From NCBI GenBank assembly GCA_014621425.1, contig JAANBB010000438.1, forward strand, positions 1 through 32,920: a stretch of 32,920 nt of DNA, read 5' to 3'. Source of the DNA: Cylindrodendrum hubeiense (taxonomy: Eukaryota > Ascomycota > Sordariomycetes > Hypocreales > Nectriaceae). The position numbers and the translations under genes were made by a program. Shown here piece by piece: positions 10,551 through 20,921 of this stretch. The notes beneath the pieces were generated by a model, which was given only the letters and a program-made list of their open reading frames with translations, did no database searches and was not told the DNA's origin. Numbering within the stretch: the first letter of the stretch is position 1; each line of letters begins with the position of its first letter.

Positions 10551-13293
10551 CTAGTGATGCTGTTGCGGAGGCGGCGGAGGCGGACCTCCTGCCGCGGGCG
10601 CGCCGCGAAGGTTCATCTGCCCTATCCGTGACACAAGATTGCTTCCCATGGCATCAACTGCGCCTCGAGGCGAGGTCAAAGTCGGACCTTCAGGCGCCGT
10701 TTCTTGGACTCGGAAGAGCTTGATCGAGGTGCCATTCCAAATTCCCATAGGCCCTCTAGCAACCTGCATCTCACTTGTAAACACGATGCCCCAAAGGAGC
10801 GACTCATACCACCCAAGAGCCAACTGAGACCATTCAAACGAATGAACCCGAGGAGGAGAAGCCTCAATGCCGACAATCTCAGTCCCTGAGAGGCGTCGTA
10901 GGGTTTCTGGTGTAGGTGAATCATGGGCCAGGTCCTGGCGTGGGAGTAAAGCAGAGACCTGCTGAATAACCGCCAGTATGGTATGTAGCGGCAACTCTGG
11001 CAGCCAACTATCAATCCAATGGGCTGTTGGCTCAAAACCGCCGCTTTGTGATGGTCCCGATATTGAGTGCGCAGCAAGACTAGTGGTGCTGTTTTGTCGC
11101 GAGAAGGTCGGCACGCCCGCTGGCATTTTGCCCCGAGCCTTCTCTGACATACCTCGTAGCTGAGTCGGCACGGCATCCTCAACATTTGCCGTCGAAGACG
11201 TTTGTGACTGGTTCTCACTTGAAGTTGATCGTGCGGGGGTTGGCTGATGTTCGTCGTCGTCGCTATCATCGTCGTCGTCACCAATAGCGAAAGCTCCATC
11301 CTCTGGAACTTCCTCAAGGGCTGAATGTCGAGTCTGAGCGACTACGGGGCTCCTCATACTCTCGACCGAGCTTCGGACAGATCCAGAATCAAATGGGTCG
11401 ACTTGGCCGCCTGAATCCTTTCTTCTTCTGTTTCTTCTCTCTACCTCCTCCTGACCACTCTCCAACGTGAATGACCGAAGAGCTTCGATGCGCTTCTTGT
11501 TTTTCAAAATTATGAATATTAAGTCGGGGTTCTTGGAGTATTTGTTCTCGATAATCGAGCTTATCGATTCTAGAAGGGAGTGGAGGAGGTTGTGGTTCGA
11601 ATCGTTGGCGAGTAAAAATGACGGCGCCGACATGGATGAGAACAGCTGCAAAAGCTTTGAGCTGCTGGCGCCGCTGAGGCCCTCAAGGTATGGGGCAATA
11701 TTATTGATCACCGCCAGGAGAGCTGGGTATATCGCGGTCAGCTTGCCCTGGCTCGTAGTAATCAAAGTATAAATCGAATGAATCAAGAAATCTGCGTAGG
11801 TGCCCCTGAAACCCTGGACCCGGATCGAGGCGGGCAGGCTGTCTTGGCCTTCGAAATACTTGTTCAGGTTAATACCAAAGTTGGTCTCAACGCTGAGGGT
11901 CTGCAACAAGAAGGCGCACATGCGCACTACTCCTTGCTTGGCGGTGTCATTCTTGTACTCCAAGGCGTAAAACAGAGTGAGGATGACAAAGTCGTGTGCC
12001 CTTTCAGTGTCGATGATAAAAGATCGGAACCTCTTGTTACACTGTGTTATCTCCCAGAACAACATGAGGATCTCTGGCGCAAAATTGCCAGAGGATTGAG
12101 ACCCTGGTAGATAGGAAGATTTCTCTTGGAGTGGCTGGTTGAGAACCCGAGTCATCCCGTCCACAATAAACTGAAAGTCTTGGGGTCGATGTAATCGCCC
12201 GAGGAAGTGTCGATAGAAGTTCTTTGGCGACGGGTTGGATGGGCTTTCGGGAATGGGGTACAGCAGCAGGACCAACAGAAACTGTAGAGAATACGTCACG
12301 AGCATCTCTTTCCCATCTTTGAACACTAATGTATTGTAAGGCACGCGCCAAGTAGCAGGGTTGTACTTTAGAGTCTAGAAGGGGTGTTATGTTAGTCTTG
12401 TTCTTTTGAATGCCGGAAACATGGATTGACGTACGGTGTTGAGCAATGAGCACAGAACAGAAAGCACGACCTGCTTCTCAGCGCACGAACAGAGATGGGT
12501 CAAGGCTCGCACCCCCCTCGAAGGAAGAACCCCTGCCGTCATGTACATACTCTGGCCTGTCAAGGTTAAGAGTAGACGCAAAATCTCCGACCGGTTGCTC
12601 TCGTACTCCTTGGTGGTCGCAACAGTGGTGTTACATCCCACACCACTCTGCCATATTGCGAAGGTGACCTTGGACTTTCCGCTTGCCTGCCGGGGCAGAG
12701 TAAGTTCCGAGAAGAATAGCAAGTCAACCAGTGTGTCGATCAACTCCTCCGCTAACGGCTTCACATCTTCGAATTCCGCGCCCTGGGTCTTGATCTCTTC
12801 GTCTTGAGCTTCGTCGAACAGAACTTCGTTGGCAATGGCGGCATGGCGAGTGCGCTTTCTTCTCTGACTCCAGAAAAACTTCTCTTCCCAAGAAGCCAAC
12901 GAGTCTTTTTCGTAAAGAAAGGGTAGGATTCGGTTTAGGACTCTGATGCAGTTCAATGCTTCTCGTTCAGAGGCAAGCTCCGGATCGGGAAACGACGGAT
13001 GATGACGTAGTCTGAATAGACAGGAGGTGACGGCAAGAATGAGGGTCTCGATGTTTTCGAGGGCACGATCTCGGGTTCGTCGGATATCCGCGGGTGTGAA
13101 TAGACTGAAGATGTCCTCAGAAGACTCGGGTAGCTCCCAGAACTAATGGTTGTTAGCAAGCCATGGATCGCCTTGGTGGGGAGCACGGGGGCCGAACGGA
13201 AGTCCAGTAGGAATCGTCGGGCGGAATGTGACGCTCTTCTGACAGTCGAAAGATGCCCTGTTTAAAAACGAGCTTGGAGTCGCTCGCGCCCAT
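10551..13293 (-). CDS. HID1 family protein (Golgi/trafficking, Ftp105-like)
   Basis: HID1 proteins associate with the Golgi and help sort secretory cargo; the fission yeast member Ftp105 recruits a deubiquitinase to the Golgi. Three exons, 13293-13198, 13142-12435 and 12374-10551, give 875 residues, the family's usual size. Introns are 55 nt (branch GCTAAC, but donor GTTCGG) and 60 nt (donor GTACGT). All junctions are phase 0 and read through conserved sequence: SYWTS then FWELPESSEDIF, and LLNTTLKYNPATWRVP. The protein begins MGASDSK, a consensus N-myristoylation signal that is established for animal HID1. The body is helical, with an acidic, Ser/Thr-rich disordered insert (about residues 600-720) containing a run of Asp. 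A conserved C-terminal block ends in GAVDAMG and MNLRG, followed by a Pro-rich tail. It is divergent from PET127, with 316 bp between the two start codons. Confidence 0.95.
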
Positions 13294-13393
13294 ATCTGCT
13301 GTGCGAGGCTCTGCCCCTGGTGAGATTGCGCTTTGGTCAATGTCGTGGTGTTCGCGACGTGGATAAGGCAGACAGCTATCACAGATGGGCGTG

Positions 13394-13413
13394 CCTACGT
13401 ACTGATACGTAGG
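13394..13413. promoter_or_regulatory. 8-bp inverted repeat CCTACGTA-N4-TACGTAGG
   Basis: A perfect 8+8 bp inverted repeat with a 4 bp spacer, located inside the HID1/PET127 bidirectional promoter. The symmetry would suit a dimeric transcription factor, by inference. Confidence 0.5.
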
Positions 13414-13484
13414 AGCTGACCCTGCCGGCCAACCACGTGCGACAGATTGTGGCTTGCAGCCGGAGTATTGCCGGGGTGCTATCG

Positions 13485-13504
13485 TTATCGATTGTTATCG
13501 ATAA
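13485..13504. promoter_or_regulatory. Two TTATCGAT elements
   Basis: Direct repeat TTATCGAT with a 10 bp period; the second copy is the palindrome TTATCGATAA. It lies about 105-125 bp upstream of the PET127 start codon. The one-helical-turn spacing would place two bound factors on the same DNA face. Confidence 0.4.
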
Positions 13505-13609
13505 TCATCTGGAGAACTTCAGCTAATTTTCTTATCGACACACCTTCTCAAGCATTGCTTGTCTTTGTACACCACCGCACTGCACCAAGCCCGACCACGG
13601 CGTACCTCA

Positions 13610-16600
13610 ATGCTTCGTCTCAGGCGCGGCGCGGGCCCATCGGTCAGATATGCGCAGCTTTTTCGAATTTCCCCGTGCTCCTTCGAGCCACGTATAGCAC
13701 GATGCCGAGCCTTCGCGACTGACAGCAAACCCGAAGAGCCCCAAGCTCCGAAAGCCCCATCTACCGATGTTAACGAGCACAAAACGAACCTCCCCTTCTC
13801 CAGTGCAGGGTCACTTGGATTTTTCAAAAAATCCACCCCGGAGAGCGGTCGAAAAGAATCCGACCTCAAAGCCCCCCGCGATGGAGATGCCGAGGAGTCA
13901 ATCGCTAAATCAAAAATCGATCGGAAACCAGTTTCTCAAGCAATCGAAGAAGAGCAACCTGAGTGGACCGGAACCTCCGATCCTACCTTGGAGGGATCAG
14001 ACAGCTTTGATGAGGCATTGGATGTAGTGCGAAAGGTGTATGGGGTGAAGAAGGCAGGTCGATCAGCGTCAAAAAAGAAGAAGAAGACGAGGAGCAACCC
14101 TTCAACCGATACAACAGCAGGGCTTCAAGGTAGAGGACAAGCCACGGGTATGTGGACCTCGCTGCGAGAGAAACTTCAACAGGAGGCTTCTGTATCCCAG
14201 CAAGATCCATTTCACCATAATGTGCCTTTCATCCAATCAGCAGCTCCCACCACTCAGAAAGCCACCCTCGCGAAGCCCAAGCGAAAGAATAAGAAGAAGA
14301 AGCGCGATCCGGAGCTCGTTGTGAACACCATACGGCCACGCAATCTAAAACTTACACCTGTCGAGGAAGATCAACCGCCAGATGTCCCGAAACTTGCCCA
14401 CGACCTAGATCGGGTTCTCTTCAATCCTGGAGTTTATGATCTTCAAGATCCCCGGTCGCGAGTGTTCAACTTTGACCCACATCTTGCCTCGATTATGCCA
14501 GTCAAGGACTTCGACTTTAACGCTCTCAAACAATACGTCACATCTTCTAAGGATATGAAGCTCCGAGATCTTTGTGCCAAACATGGCAAAAAGTATTGCG
14601 GCTCTACGTCGAGCATGACAGCCATGCTGTCTCACTTTCACTTCCTCCTTTCAGCCTGGAGAAAGCCAAACTTTAACACGCTTACCCGTTCCTTCTCGGT
14701 CGAGTTTGAGTCATTCACGAAAATAACACGAGCACCTGCTGCTGCATTCGCGCACTTCAAGGATGGAGTGTATGCAATTGATGCAGACAAAAAGTTCGAT
14801 ACTGCAAACATTCTGAGTATGCTCGGGAAGTCGATGGAGAAACTTTTGACTTTGCCGAAGGAGGAATTCGAGAAGTATAGTCGGACCCGCTCGCATCAAC
14901 TGTCAGAGGAGGAAAAGAATGCTGAGGAAGGATTCCATTACACTACACTGGGCGACTTCCTGATGCGCTCTCAGCTTGACGCCCACGATCCTAGACTGCC
15001 TGGCACTGGGATGTTCGACCTCAAAACTAGAGCAGTAGTATCGATTCGTATGGATGTGAGCGACTATGAGAAAGGAGTCGGCTATGAAATCCGCAACCGA
15101 ACTGGTCAATGGCAGTCGTACGAGCGCGAGTACTACGACATGATCAGATCTGCATTTCTCAAATACTCGCTGCAAGTGCGAATGGGTCGAATGGATGGCA
15201 TCTTTGTGGCATTCCACAACACGGAGCGGATCTTCGGCTTTCAGTACATCAGTCTTTCCGAGATGGATTACGCGCTTCATGGCACCTGGGATTTTGATGT
15301 GGGAGATCATGAGTTCAAGGCTAGTTTGAGTCTCTTGAATGATCTCTTGGACAGAGCAGCAAAAAGATTCCCAGGGAGGTCGCTGCGATTACATGTGGAA
15401 ACTCGCGAAACTAATCCTCCTCTGACTTACTTTTTTGCCGAACCAGTCGACGATGTGGACATTGCTCGGATACAGGAGCACGGCAAGAAATCGGTGGAGA
15501 AATTTGAAACCGAGATCCTCGGGCTTGTGCGTAAAGAATACGAGGCACAGTCTGCTCAACTCGACAGGGACATGGCTGAAGTCGATCAGGATCAACAAGA
15601 CCAGGCTGCCCAGCAAGACGATTCTCAAGATCTTCAGGGCCAAAGTGCTTGGGATGAATTGATGTCAAAGGTTGACGAGACTGTGGAAAACGACGCACTG
15701 GGTTTACAGACTGTGAAGGATGCCATTCATGAAGCTCTTGAGCAGAGCGGTCTTCTTCGCGGCAAGTCTGATACCCAGAAGGAGTCCTACCTGGATGCTC
15801 TGGTTGAAGCCTTGACTGCTGAACTCTCGGAGGGCAAAGACACGAATGAAGCATCAATTGAGGAGCAGCAAACTCATAATGACGAGCAGCAGGGGACAAA
15901 TCTGCTCGATGTTGATGGCGGGCCTGATGAAGGTCTGAAGGCTTCTGGAGAGTTGCCCTTTGACAGAGAAGTGACCCACCAAATCGATGAAGCAGTATTA
16001 CCCTCTACCGAATCTCCAGACGATGTTACCCATGGTGCTGAGTCAAGCGAGGTGACAGTTGGAACCACCACCAATGACATTGAAGACAGTGACGCCCGCA
16101 CGGCTGATCTGGCTGACGAGGAAGCCCAGTCCAACAACGACATGGTTTCGGATTCGTCGTTGAAGGATCTCATCATGAAAGTGGCACGAGGCGTCAACCA
16201 CAAATCGTCCAACATGGGAACCTTTGAGCAAGTGTTGTCTGAACTGGCGGTGGAATCGAATCAGCCAGATGCCGACCGCAGTGAAGGTGAGGATATTCTT
16301 GATTCAGACCAGACGCAGCCCACGGAAGGCTCTCGACAAACCGAACAGCCCGACGCAGAGATCAACTCAAATACGACCGAAATCCCTGACGAGGATTACA
16401 CGGAACGCGAATTGCTTGGCATGTACGTCACCGTCCAAAACAAGATCCGCGGCGAAACCGTGGATCGCGTCTGCAGTGACCCGCATACGAAGTATAAGAA
16501 TGACTGGACTGTTGAATACAACATCACTGAGCTGCCGGAGGAGAGAGCCAGGAGAATCCATCAACAGATCAAGAGGCGTCGGATGGATACATTCAAGCAA

Positions 16601-16795
16601 GACCCTGAAACCAGGTCTAGGCTGTGGCATAACCTTTGGGGTGGAGGCCTAGAACGAAAAGTGATGGCGAGCAAGAAGTTCAGGGAATCGGTGAACCTGC
16701 ATGACGCAGGCAACCCCGTCAAGGTTGCGTGGGACAAAAAGCCAATTCAAGCTGACGTGAAGCCCGAGTCTGAGCGAAGTAGCAACCCGGAGTAA
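13610..16795 (+). CDS. PET127: Pet127 family mitochondrial RNA-processing protein
   Basis: Pet127 is a mitochondrial membrane-associated protein needed for 5' processing and turnover of mitochondrial RNAs; the family belongs to the PD-(D/E)XK nuclease-like proteins. This is a single exon of 1061 residues, starting at the first ATG of the frame (13610; the frame extends upstream only through a non-ATG codon). The N-terminus MLRLRRGAGPSVRYAQLFRI is Arg-rich and free of acidic residues, as in mitochondrial presequences. A disordered Lys-rich region (about 30-260) contains two poly-Lys patches. The conserved core (about 265-640) includes F-N-F-D-P, KKYCGSTSS, GTGMFDLKTRAVVSIR (the D...K part of the nuclease-like motif) and LQVRMGRMDG. 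An acidic Gln/Asp/Glu-rich stretch (about 640-920) precedes a second conserved block (about 925-1050: ELLGM, WTVEY, LPEERAR). It is divergent from HID1. Confidence 0.93.
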   Translation: MLRLRRGAGPSVRYAQLFRISPCSFEPRIARCRAFATDSKPEEPQAPKAPSTDVNEHKTNLPFSSAGSLGFFKKSTPESGRKESDLKAPRDGDAEESIAKSKIDRKPVSQAIEEEQPEWTGTSDPTLEGSDSFDEALDVVRKVYGVKKAGRSASKKKKKTRSNPSTDTTAGLQGRGQATGMWTSLREKLQQEASVSQQDPFHHNVPFIQSAAPTTQKATLAKPKRKNKKKKRDPELVVNTIRPRNLKLTPVEEDQPPDVPKLAHDLDRVLFNPGVYDLQDPRSRVFNFDPHLASIMPVKDFDFNALKQYVTSSKDMKLRDLCAKHGKKYCGSTSSMTAMLSHFHFLLSAWRKPNFNTLTRSFSVEFESFTKITRAPAAAFAHFKDGVYAIDADKKFDTANILSMLGKSMEKLLTLPKEEFEKYSRTRSHQLSEEEKNAEEGFHYTTLGDFLMRSQLDAHDPRLPGTGMFDLKTRAVVSIRMDVSDYEKGVGYEIRNRTGQWQSYEREYYDMIRSAFLKYSLQVRMGRMDGIFVAFHNTERIFGFQYISLSEMDYALHGTWDFDVGDHEFKASLSLLNDLLDRAAKRFPGRSLRLHVETRETNPPLTYFFAEPVDDVDIARIQEHGKKSVEKFETEILGLVRKEYEAQSAQLDRDMAEVDQDQQDQAAQQDDSQDLQGQSAWDELMSKVDETVENDALGLQTVKDAIHEALEQSGLLRGKSDTQKESYLDALVEALTAELSEGKDTNEASIEEQQTHNDEQQGTNLLDVDGGPDEGLKASGELPFDREVTHQIDEAVLPSTESPDDVTHGAESSEVTVGTTTNDIEDSDARTADLADEEAQSNNDMVSDSSLKDLIMKVARGVNHKSSNMGTFEQVLSELAVESNQPDADRSEGEDILDSDQTQPTEGSRQTEQPDAEINSNTTEIPDEDYTERELLGMYVTVQNKIRGETVDRVCSDPHTKYKNDWTVEYNITELPEERARRIHQQIKRRRMDTFKQDPETRSRLWHNLWGGGLERKVMASKKFRESVNLHDAGNPVKVAWDKKPIQADVKPESERSSNPE

Positions 16796-18112
16796 GGCTG
16801 TGAGCTGAAAGACTAGTTGGGACACACGTGGCGTGATAAGTTTTGAATGATGGGTTATGTAGCATATTGTGTATAAAAAAAGCCGTGTATGACGGACGTA
16901 GCCCTGAGGGGCTTCGCAGTGTATAGGTACATCTCAGCATAATGAGCGTTAGGAACAGGGGAAAATGGGGTTGGGTAACTTGTATATTATTAGAAAGAAA
17001 AAGCGAAGTTGGAGAGGCTCCTCGAGTTGTAAGCATAATGTCAAAATCTCACGTCTCAAGCCTATACATCCCACAAGGATCAAATGTGTGAATCCATGAA
17101 ATCGTCGCAAGAGCCTAGGTATTTTGGGTTCTTGACAAAAGATTTAAAGAGTTAACTACCAATAACCCGCAAATATTAAGGTAGATTGCCTAAGTAGTCT
17201 TGTAGTCTCGGAAAAACGGAGTCCACTTGACTACCCGCGACAAGGGAAATTAGTGGCAAAGGTACCGACCTGAATATATGGTCCTAGTGAGGTCCATTGT
17301 AGTCAGACCGTAAACTATCTTGTTTGAGTAAGTGGATGTCTTGTATTTACCTCGGATAGAGGAATGGCCTGGGGGGTCTTTGTTCGGCAACATGTGAAAG
17401 TTGCAGGAGGAGAATAGTACGATTGAGAGCGAATGCCAGAGCGGGAACGAGGTTAGGTTGCATTGCCAGCTCGGTGTCCAAAGACAATCACCGACTCGAA
17501 CATGGTAGTTTTAGAGACTTTCCATGGTTGTGCTAGGATAACATGAGTCTTTAGCTGTGAGCGGCATCTAAGAAGCCGTAATGTCCGCGCAAGGCCAATC
17601 AAATGACCACAACCACCGCCTACACCAACAACCTGCCATGCGACCTGCCAAGCTACGCGCCATCATATTTGCCCGTGAGGCGACAGTCCCCCGCGATTGG
17701 ACAGCGGACTCGTCCGCCCCCATGCAACTACTATCTGTCCCCGAACGGCTTTTCCAACCGATGGCGATCCCTTCAAAGGAGCATTTCCTAATGCAACTGC
17801 ACCTCCGAAGCGCATGGGCCACATACCCGATCCCATTGGACGCGCCTGTATGCGTCTGTCAATGCCAATTCCAGGGATCTCAGCTGGTCAGCCAGCAGCA
17901 AGAGGGACACAGGCGCGCGAGCCCGTGAGATGGCGCTGTCACAGGTTAATTAAGTGAGGCCGAGCGGGATGGGGACGGATCTGGCTGTTAAGGCGCCCGC
18001 CGAGCCGTTGTTTCATGCACACGGCCCGCTAATAGATGCTGGAGTTTAAGTATCAACCATATCCCTACCGCGATCTAATTAAAGAAATCCAACGCGTTTT
18101 CCAATTTTCGAG
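16796..18112. other. Intergenic DNA, PET127 3' end and sphingomyelinase promoter
   Basis: The first 250 bp or so probably hold the PET127 3' UTR (a TGTATAAAAAAA stretch at about 16869-16880 could guide polyadenylation). The remainder leads to the sphingomyelinase gene and contains a TTAATTAA palindrome at about 17946-17953. Open frames of up to 115 codons at 17581-17928 lack any domain or codon-like bias. I see no RNA gene or element. Confidence 0.5.
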
Positions 18113-20226
18113 ATGCAACTTTCTGCGCTGCTTGTTGCCTCGCTCGGCCTCGTGCAGAGTGCCGTCGGCTTTGAAGGTCCTGGAGTTGCCCCGCAAGATC
18201 TGGCCCACGTTGAGCGAGCCATCGAATCCAGGAGTTGGGTCTCAGATCTCTGGGAAGACTTCGAGGAAAATGCGACGTGCGCGGGCTGTCAAGTCAGTAT
18301 TCCTACTTCGGCGGTTGATTGAACTGAGGACTAACCAGACGCAGACACTCTTGGTAGCGCTCAAAGGCCTTGTGCTCTTGGGCGACCAAGCCTTAATTGA
18401 CGTCCTCCAGGAGATTTGCAAACTATCTGGAGTGAGTTGACTAGTGCGCGATGCTCATGCATAGAGCTGACAAGACACAGGCCGAGGATGACGATGTATG
18501 TGATGGAGCCATCGCGCTTGAGGGGCCCATCATTGCCAAGGCAATCAGAGGCATGACCATTGGATCCAGGACTTCAAAGGAATTCTGCATCACGTTTCTG
18601 GGAATTTGCGAATACCCGGATGTGAGGCAGTGGTCTGTTCCATTCCCATCCGAAAAGCCCACCACCGCCCGTCCCGCGCCCAGTGGCAAGGATCCGATCA
18701 AGGTCGTTCACTACTCCGACATCCACATCGATCCTCTGTATGTTGAGGGATCAAACACAGAGTGCACCAAGCCCATCTGTTGCAGGTATGTGAGAACACA
18801 ATACTGGTCAAGGCATGTGGTAACCGTTCATCAAGGCCCTACACCGAGGGAGATGCACCTGGCAACACCTCCTCGCCTGCTGGCCCCAATGGAGACCACA
18901 ACTGCGATGTTCCCGTCAGTCTTGAAGAGAGCATGTATGCTGCAATCCAGGAAATTGTCCCGGATGTGGCATTCACCATCTTCACGGGAGATATTGTTGA
19001 TCATGCAGTCTGGAACACCAGCCAATCCTATAACACGGAACAAAGTGAGTCGGCATCGCCTAATTAAGCAGAATATTGTTACTTACCATCGTCCAGTTAC
19101 CAATGCCTACGAAATGATGAGCCAGAATCTCAGCATCGTGTATGGAACCGCCGGTAACCACGAAGCTCACCCTAGCAACGCCTTCCAGCCCAATTCCGTC
19201 GGCCATGCCAGCCAGTGGGTCTACGACCTGCTGTCAGGACTTTGGTCCAGCTGGATCGATACCGAGGCCGTTGCCGACTCAAAGAAGCTCGGCGCCTACT
19301 CAACTCTATACCCGAACGGCAACCTGCGCGTCATCTCCCTCAACACCAATATGAATTATCGCGGCAACTACTGGCTGTACCAGAAGACGATGATCCAGGA
19401 TCCCAGTGATCAAATCACCTGGTTGGTGCAGGAGCTTGACGCCGCGGAGCAGGCGGGAGAGCGCGTCTATCTCGTGGGCCACATGCCCCCCGGAGATGAA
19501 AATTGCTTCCACGACCAGTCCAACTATCTCGACCAGGTCGTGTCGCGGTACTCGGCGACCATCGCCGCCATGTTCTTCGGACACACGCACGTGGACCACT
19601 TCCAGATCAGCTACTCCGACTATTCAGACCAAAAGTTCTCCAACGCTCTAGTCACTTCTTACATCGGCCCCTCCCTAACTCCCACCTCTGGCATGCCCTC
19701 GTTCCGAGTCTACGATGTTGACCCCGTCACTTTTGGCATCCTCGACGCGACGACTTACATCGCCGACATGACTGACCCAGTCTTCCAGACTACCGGTCCC
19801 GTGTGGACAAAGTATTACTCCGCCAAAGAGGCCTATGGCTCACACCTCACCCCGCCAGTTACCGACTCAGCCGCCGAGCTCACCGCCGCCTTCTGGCACA
19901 ATGTCACTTCTATTTTCGAATCCGATGACACGGTTTTCAACGCGTACCTGGCACGCAAGAGCCGCGGTTGGAGCACTGAAGATTGCACTGGGACGTGCAA
20001 GACCGAGGAGATTTGCGCGCTGAGGGCAGCACGTAGCGAGAACAACTGCTACGAACCGGAACTGGGCGTCAACTTCAACAAGCGTAGCGAGAACCGTGTG
20101 GAGGAGCGAGATGAGTGTGGTATTTCGGTGGCCAGGGCAACGTTCGCATCCTTTGGAGTGAAGCGGGAGATGCTGGACGTGCTGCAGAGGAGAGTTATTG
20201 AAGAGAAGCGCAAAGTCCGAGCATGA
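18113..20226 (+). CDS. Secreted acid sphingomyelinase (saposin B + metallophosphatase)
   Basis: Acid sphingomyelinases hydrolyse sphingomyelin-type lipids to ceramide and the phospho-headgroup in the lysosome/vacuole or outside the cell. Five exons, 18113-18292, 18345-18431, 18481-18785, 18836-19044 and 19097-20226, give 636 residues; the four introns are 49-52 nt and every phase fits. Residues 1-18 form a signal peptide. The saposin B domain has six Cys (56, 59, 85, 96, 125, 132) in the expected order. The calcineurin-like metallophosphatase has its five metal-binding blocks: D169-x-H171, GDIVDH (242-247), GNHE (280-283), VGH (387-389) and GHTH (422-425). A Cys-rich C-terminal region (about 555-580) follows, as in eukaryotic enzymes. 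All key residues are present, so it should be active. The acceptor of intron 1 is ambiguous by 6 nt (CAG at 18338 or 18344); I used the distal one. Confidence 0.93.
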
Positions 20227-20921
20227 GTGCTGAGACTGGGCCTGTTGACGATTAATCTAAATGAAAGAAAAATCGACCTGACGATTAATATGATACGATC
20301 TTAAAAAAAGAATTGGTGTCTTGAGGTGGTAGGGATCTCTGGTTTACTACCTAGGTATGGTGGGTAGGTTAAGTCTGTTTCTGAGCTCCGCCTGGTGTAG
20401 TCAATTTCCATTAAATGCATTAAACTATCCCGCCTTGAATAGGATAATCCAAGGTATTAGTAGAAGTATAACTATCCCTATAGCCGCATTGGTAGGTTGT
20501 TTGGGTGTATCGCCCCAAATGGTATTAGAGATACACCCGACTTCCCAAGGAGGTCATACCTAGATATGAAAATGGTCTGCTTCTGCAAATAGCTTTAAGT
20601 TTTAATGATCTGACTATATAAAGCATTACTGTTGGCTTATAGAGTGGCTGATCGAACGCCTTTATCGGGCTCTAGGGTGTTCGGTGCAAGAGGAGGAAGG
20701 CGAAAATGTGGGATCATGTACAATTGTGTACAGATGCTGGAAGGGTACGAAGTATGGTACAGAGCTAATGCTTTGGATTGAATAAGAAAAGTCAAAAACA
20801 GAAACAAAACAACTATGCATGATTCCCGGACATCATGATAATTCCACACTACTCGAATAGGCCGAGGGTGATATTCGTCACTGTAACCTCGTGTTTCCTT
20901 CTAGTAGTCAATTTACCAAGG
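20227..20921. other. Convergent intergenic region with short inverted repeats
   Basis: The sphingomyelinase (plus) and the SNF2-like gene (minus) end towards each other here. TGACGATTAAT occurs twice (20246-20256 and 20279-20289). An 11-bp hairpin is possible between 20501-20511 and 20530-20540 (core GGGTGTATC/GATACACCC, 18 nt loop). It is nested inside a 9-bp inverted pair, CTAGGTATG (20351-20359) and CATACCTAG (20555-20563). This could be a worn miniature element or chance. No coding gene is visible. Confidence 0.45.
20501..20540. repeat. Hairpin-forming inverted repeat
   Basis: TTGGGTGTATC pairs with GATACACCCGA across an 18 nt loop: nine Watson-Crick pairs in the core, then one T-G wobble and an outer T-A pair. 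It lies between two convergent genes, so it could act in RNA 3' ends or mark an old small transposon. Confidence 0.5.

Larger units (their letters stand above)
13294..13609. promoter_or_regulatory. Bidirectional HID1/PET127 promoter
   Basis: This 316 bp stretch separates two divergent start codons, so it must contain both core promoters and leaders. It holds an exact inverted repeat, CCTACGTA (13394-13401) and TACGTAGG (13406-13413), separated by CTGA. About 80 bp closer to PET127 there are two direct copies of TTATCGAT (13485-13492 and 13495-13502); the second extends to the palindrome TTATCGATAA. These are the clearest regulatory-like sequences in the window. The binding factors are unknown. 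Confidence 0.6.

Noticed and set aside
11591..11610. GGTTCGAATC, similar to a tRNA B box
   Set aside because: It lies within the HID1 coding sequence, and no cloverleaf or A box surrounds it.
13559..13609. 17-codon upstream extension of the Pet127 frame
   Set aside because: The extension begins with TTG, not ATG; the first ATG at 13610 gives a good mitochondrial presequence.
17485..17500. ACTCGAAC, resembling a T-loop on the minus strand
   Set aside because: No matching acceptor stem, anticodon arm or A box could be found on either side.
18451..20226. Continuous 591-codon plus-strand frame across the sphingomyelinase
   Set aside because: It reads through introns 3 and 4 (50 + 52 = 102 nt) and translates exon 4 in the wrong frame, destroying the GDIVDH metal-binding motif. 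The five-exon model restores every family motif.
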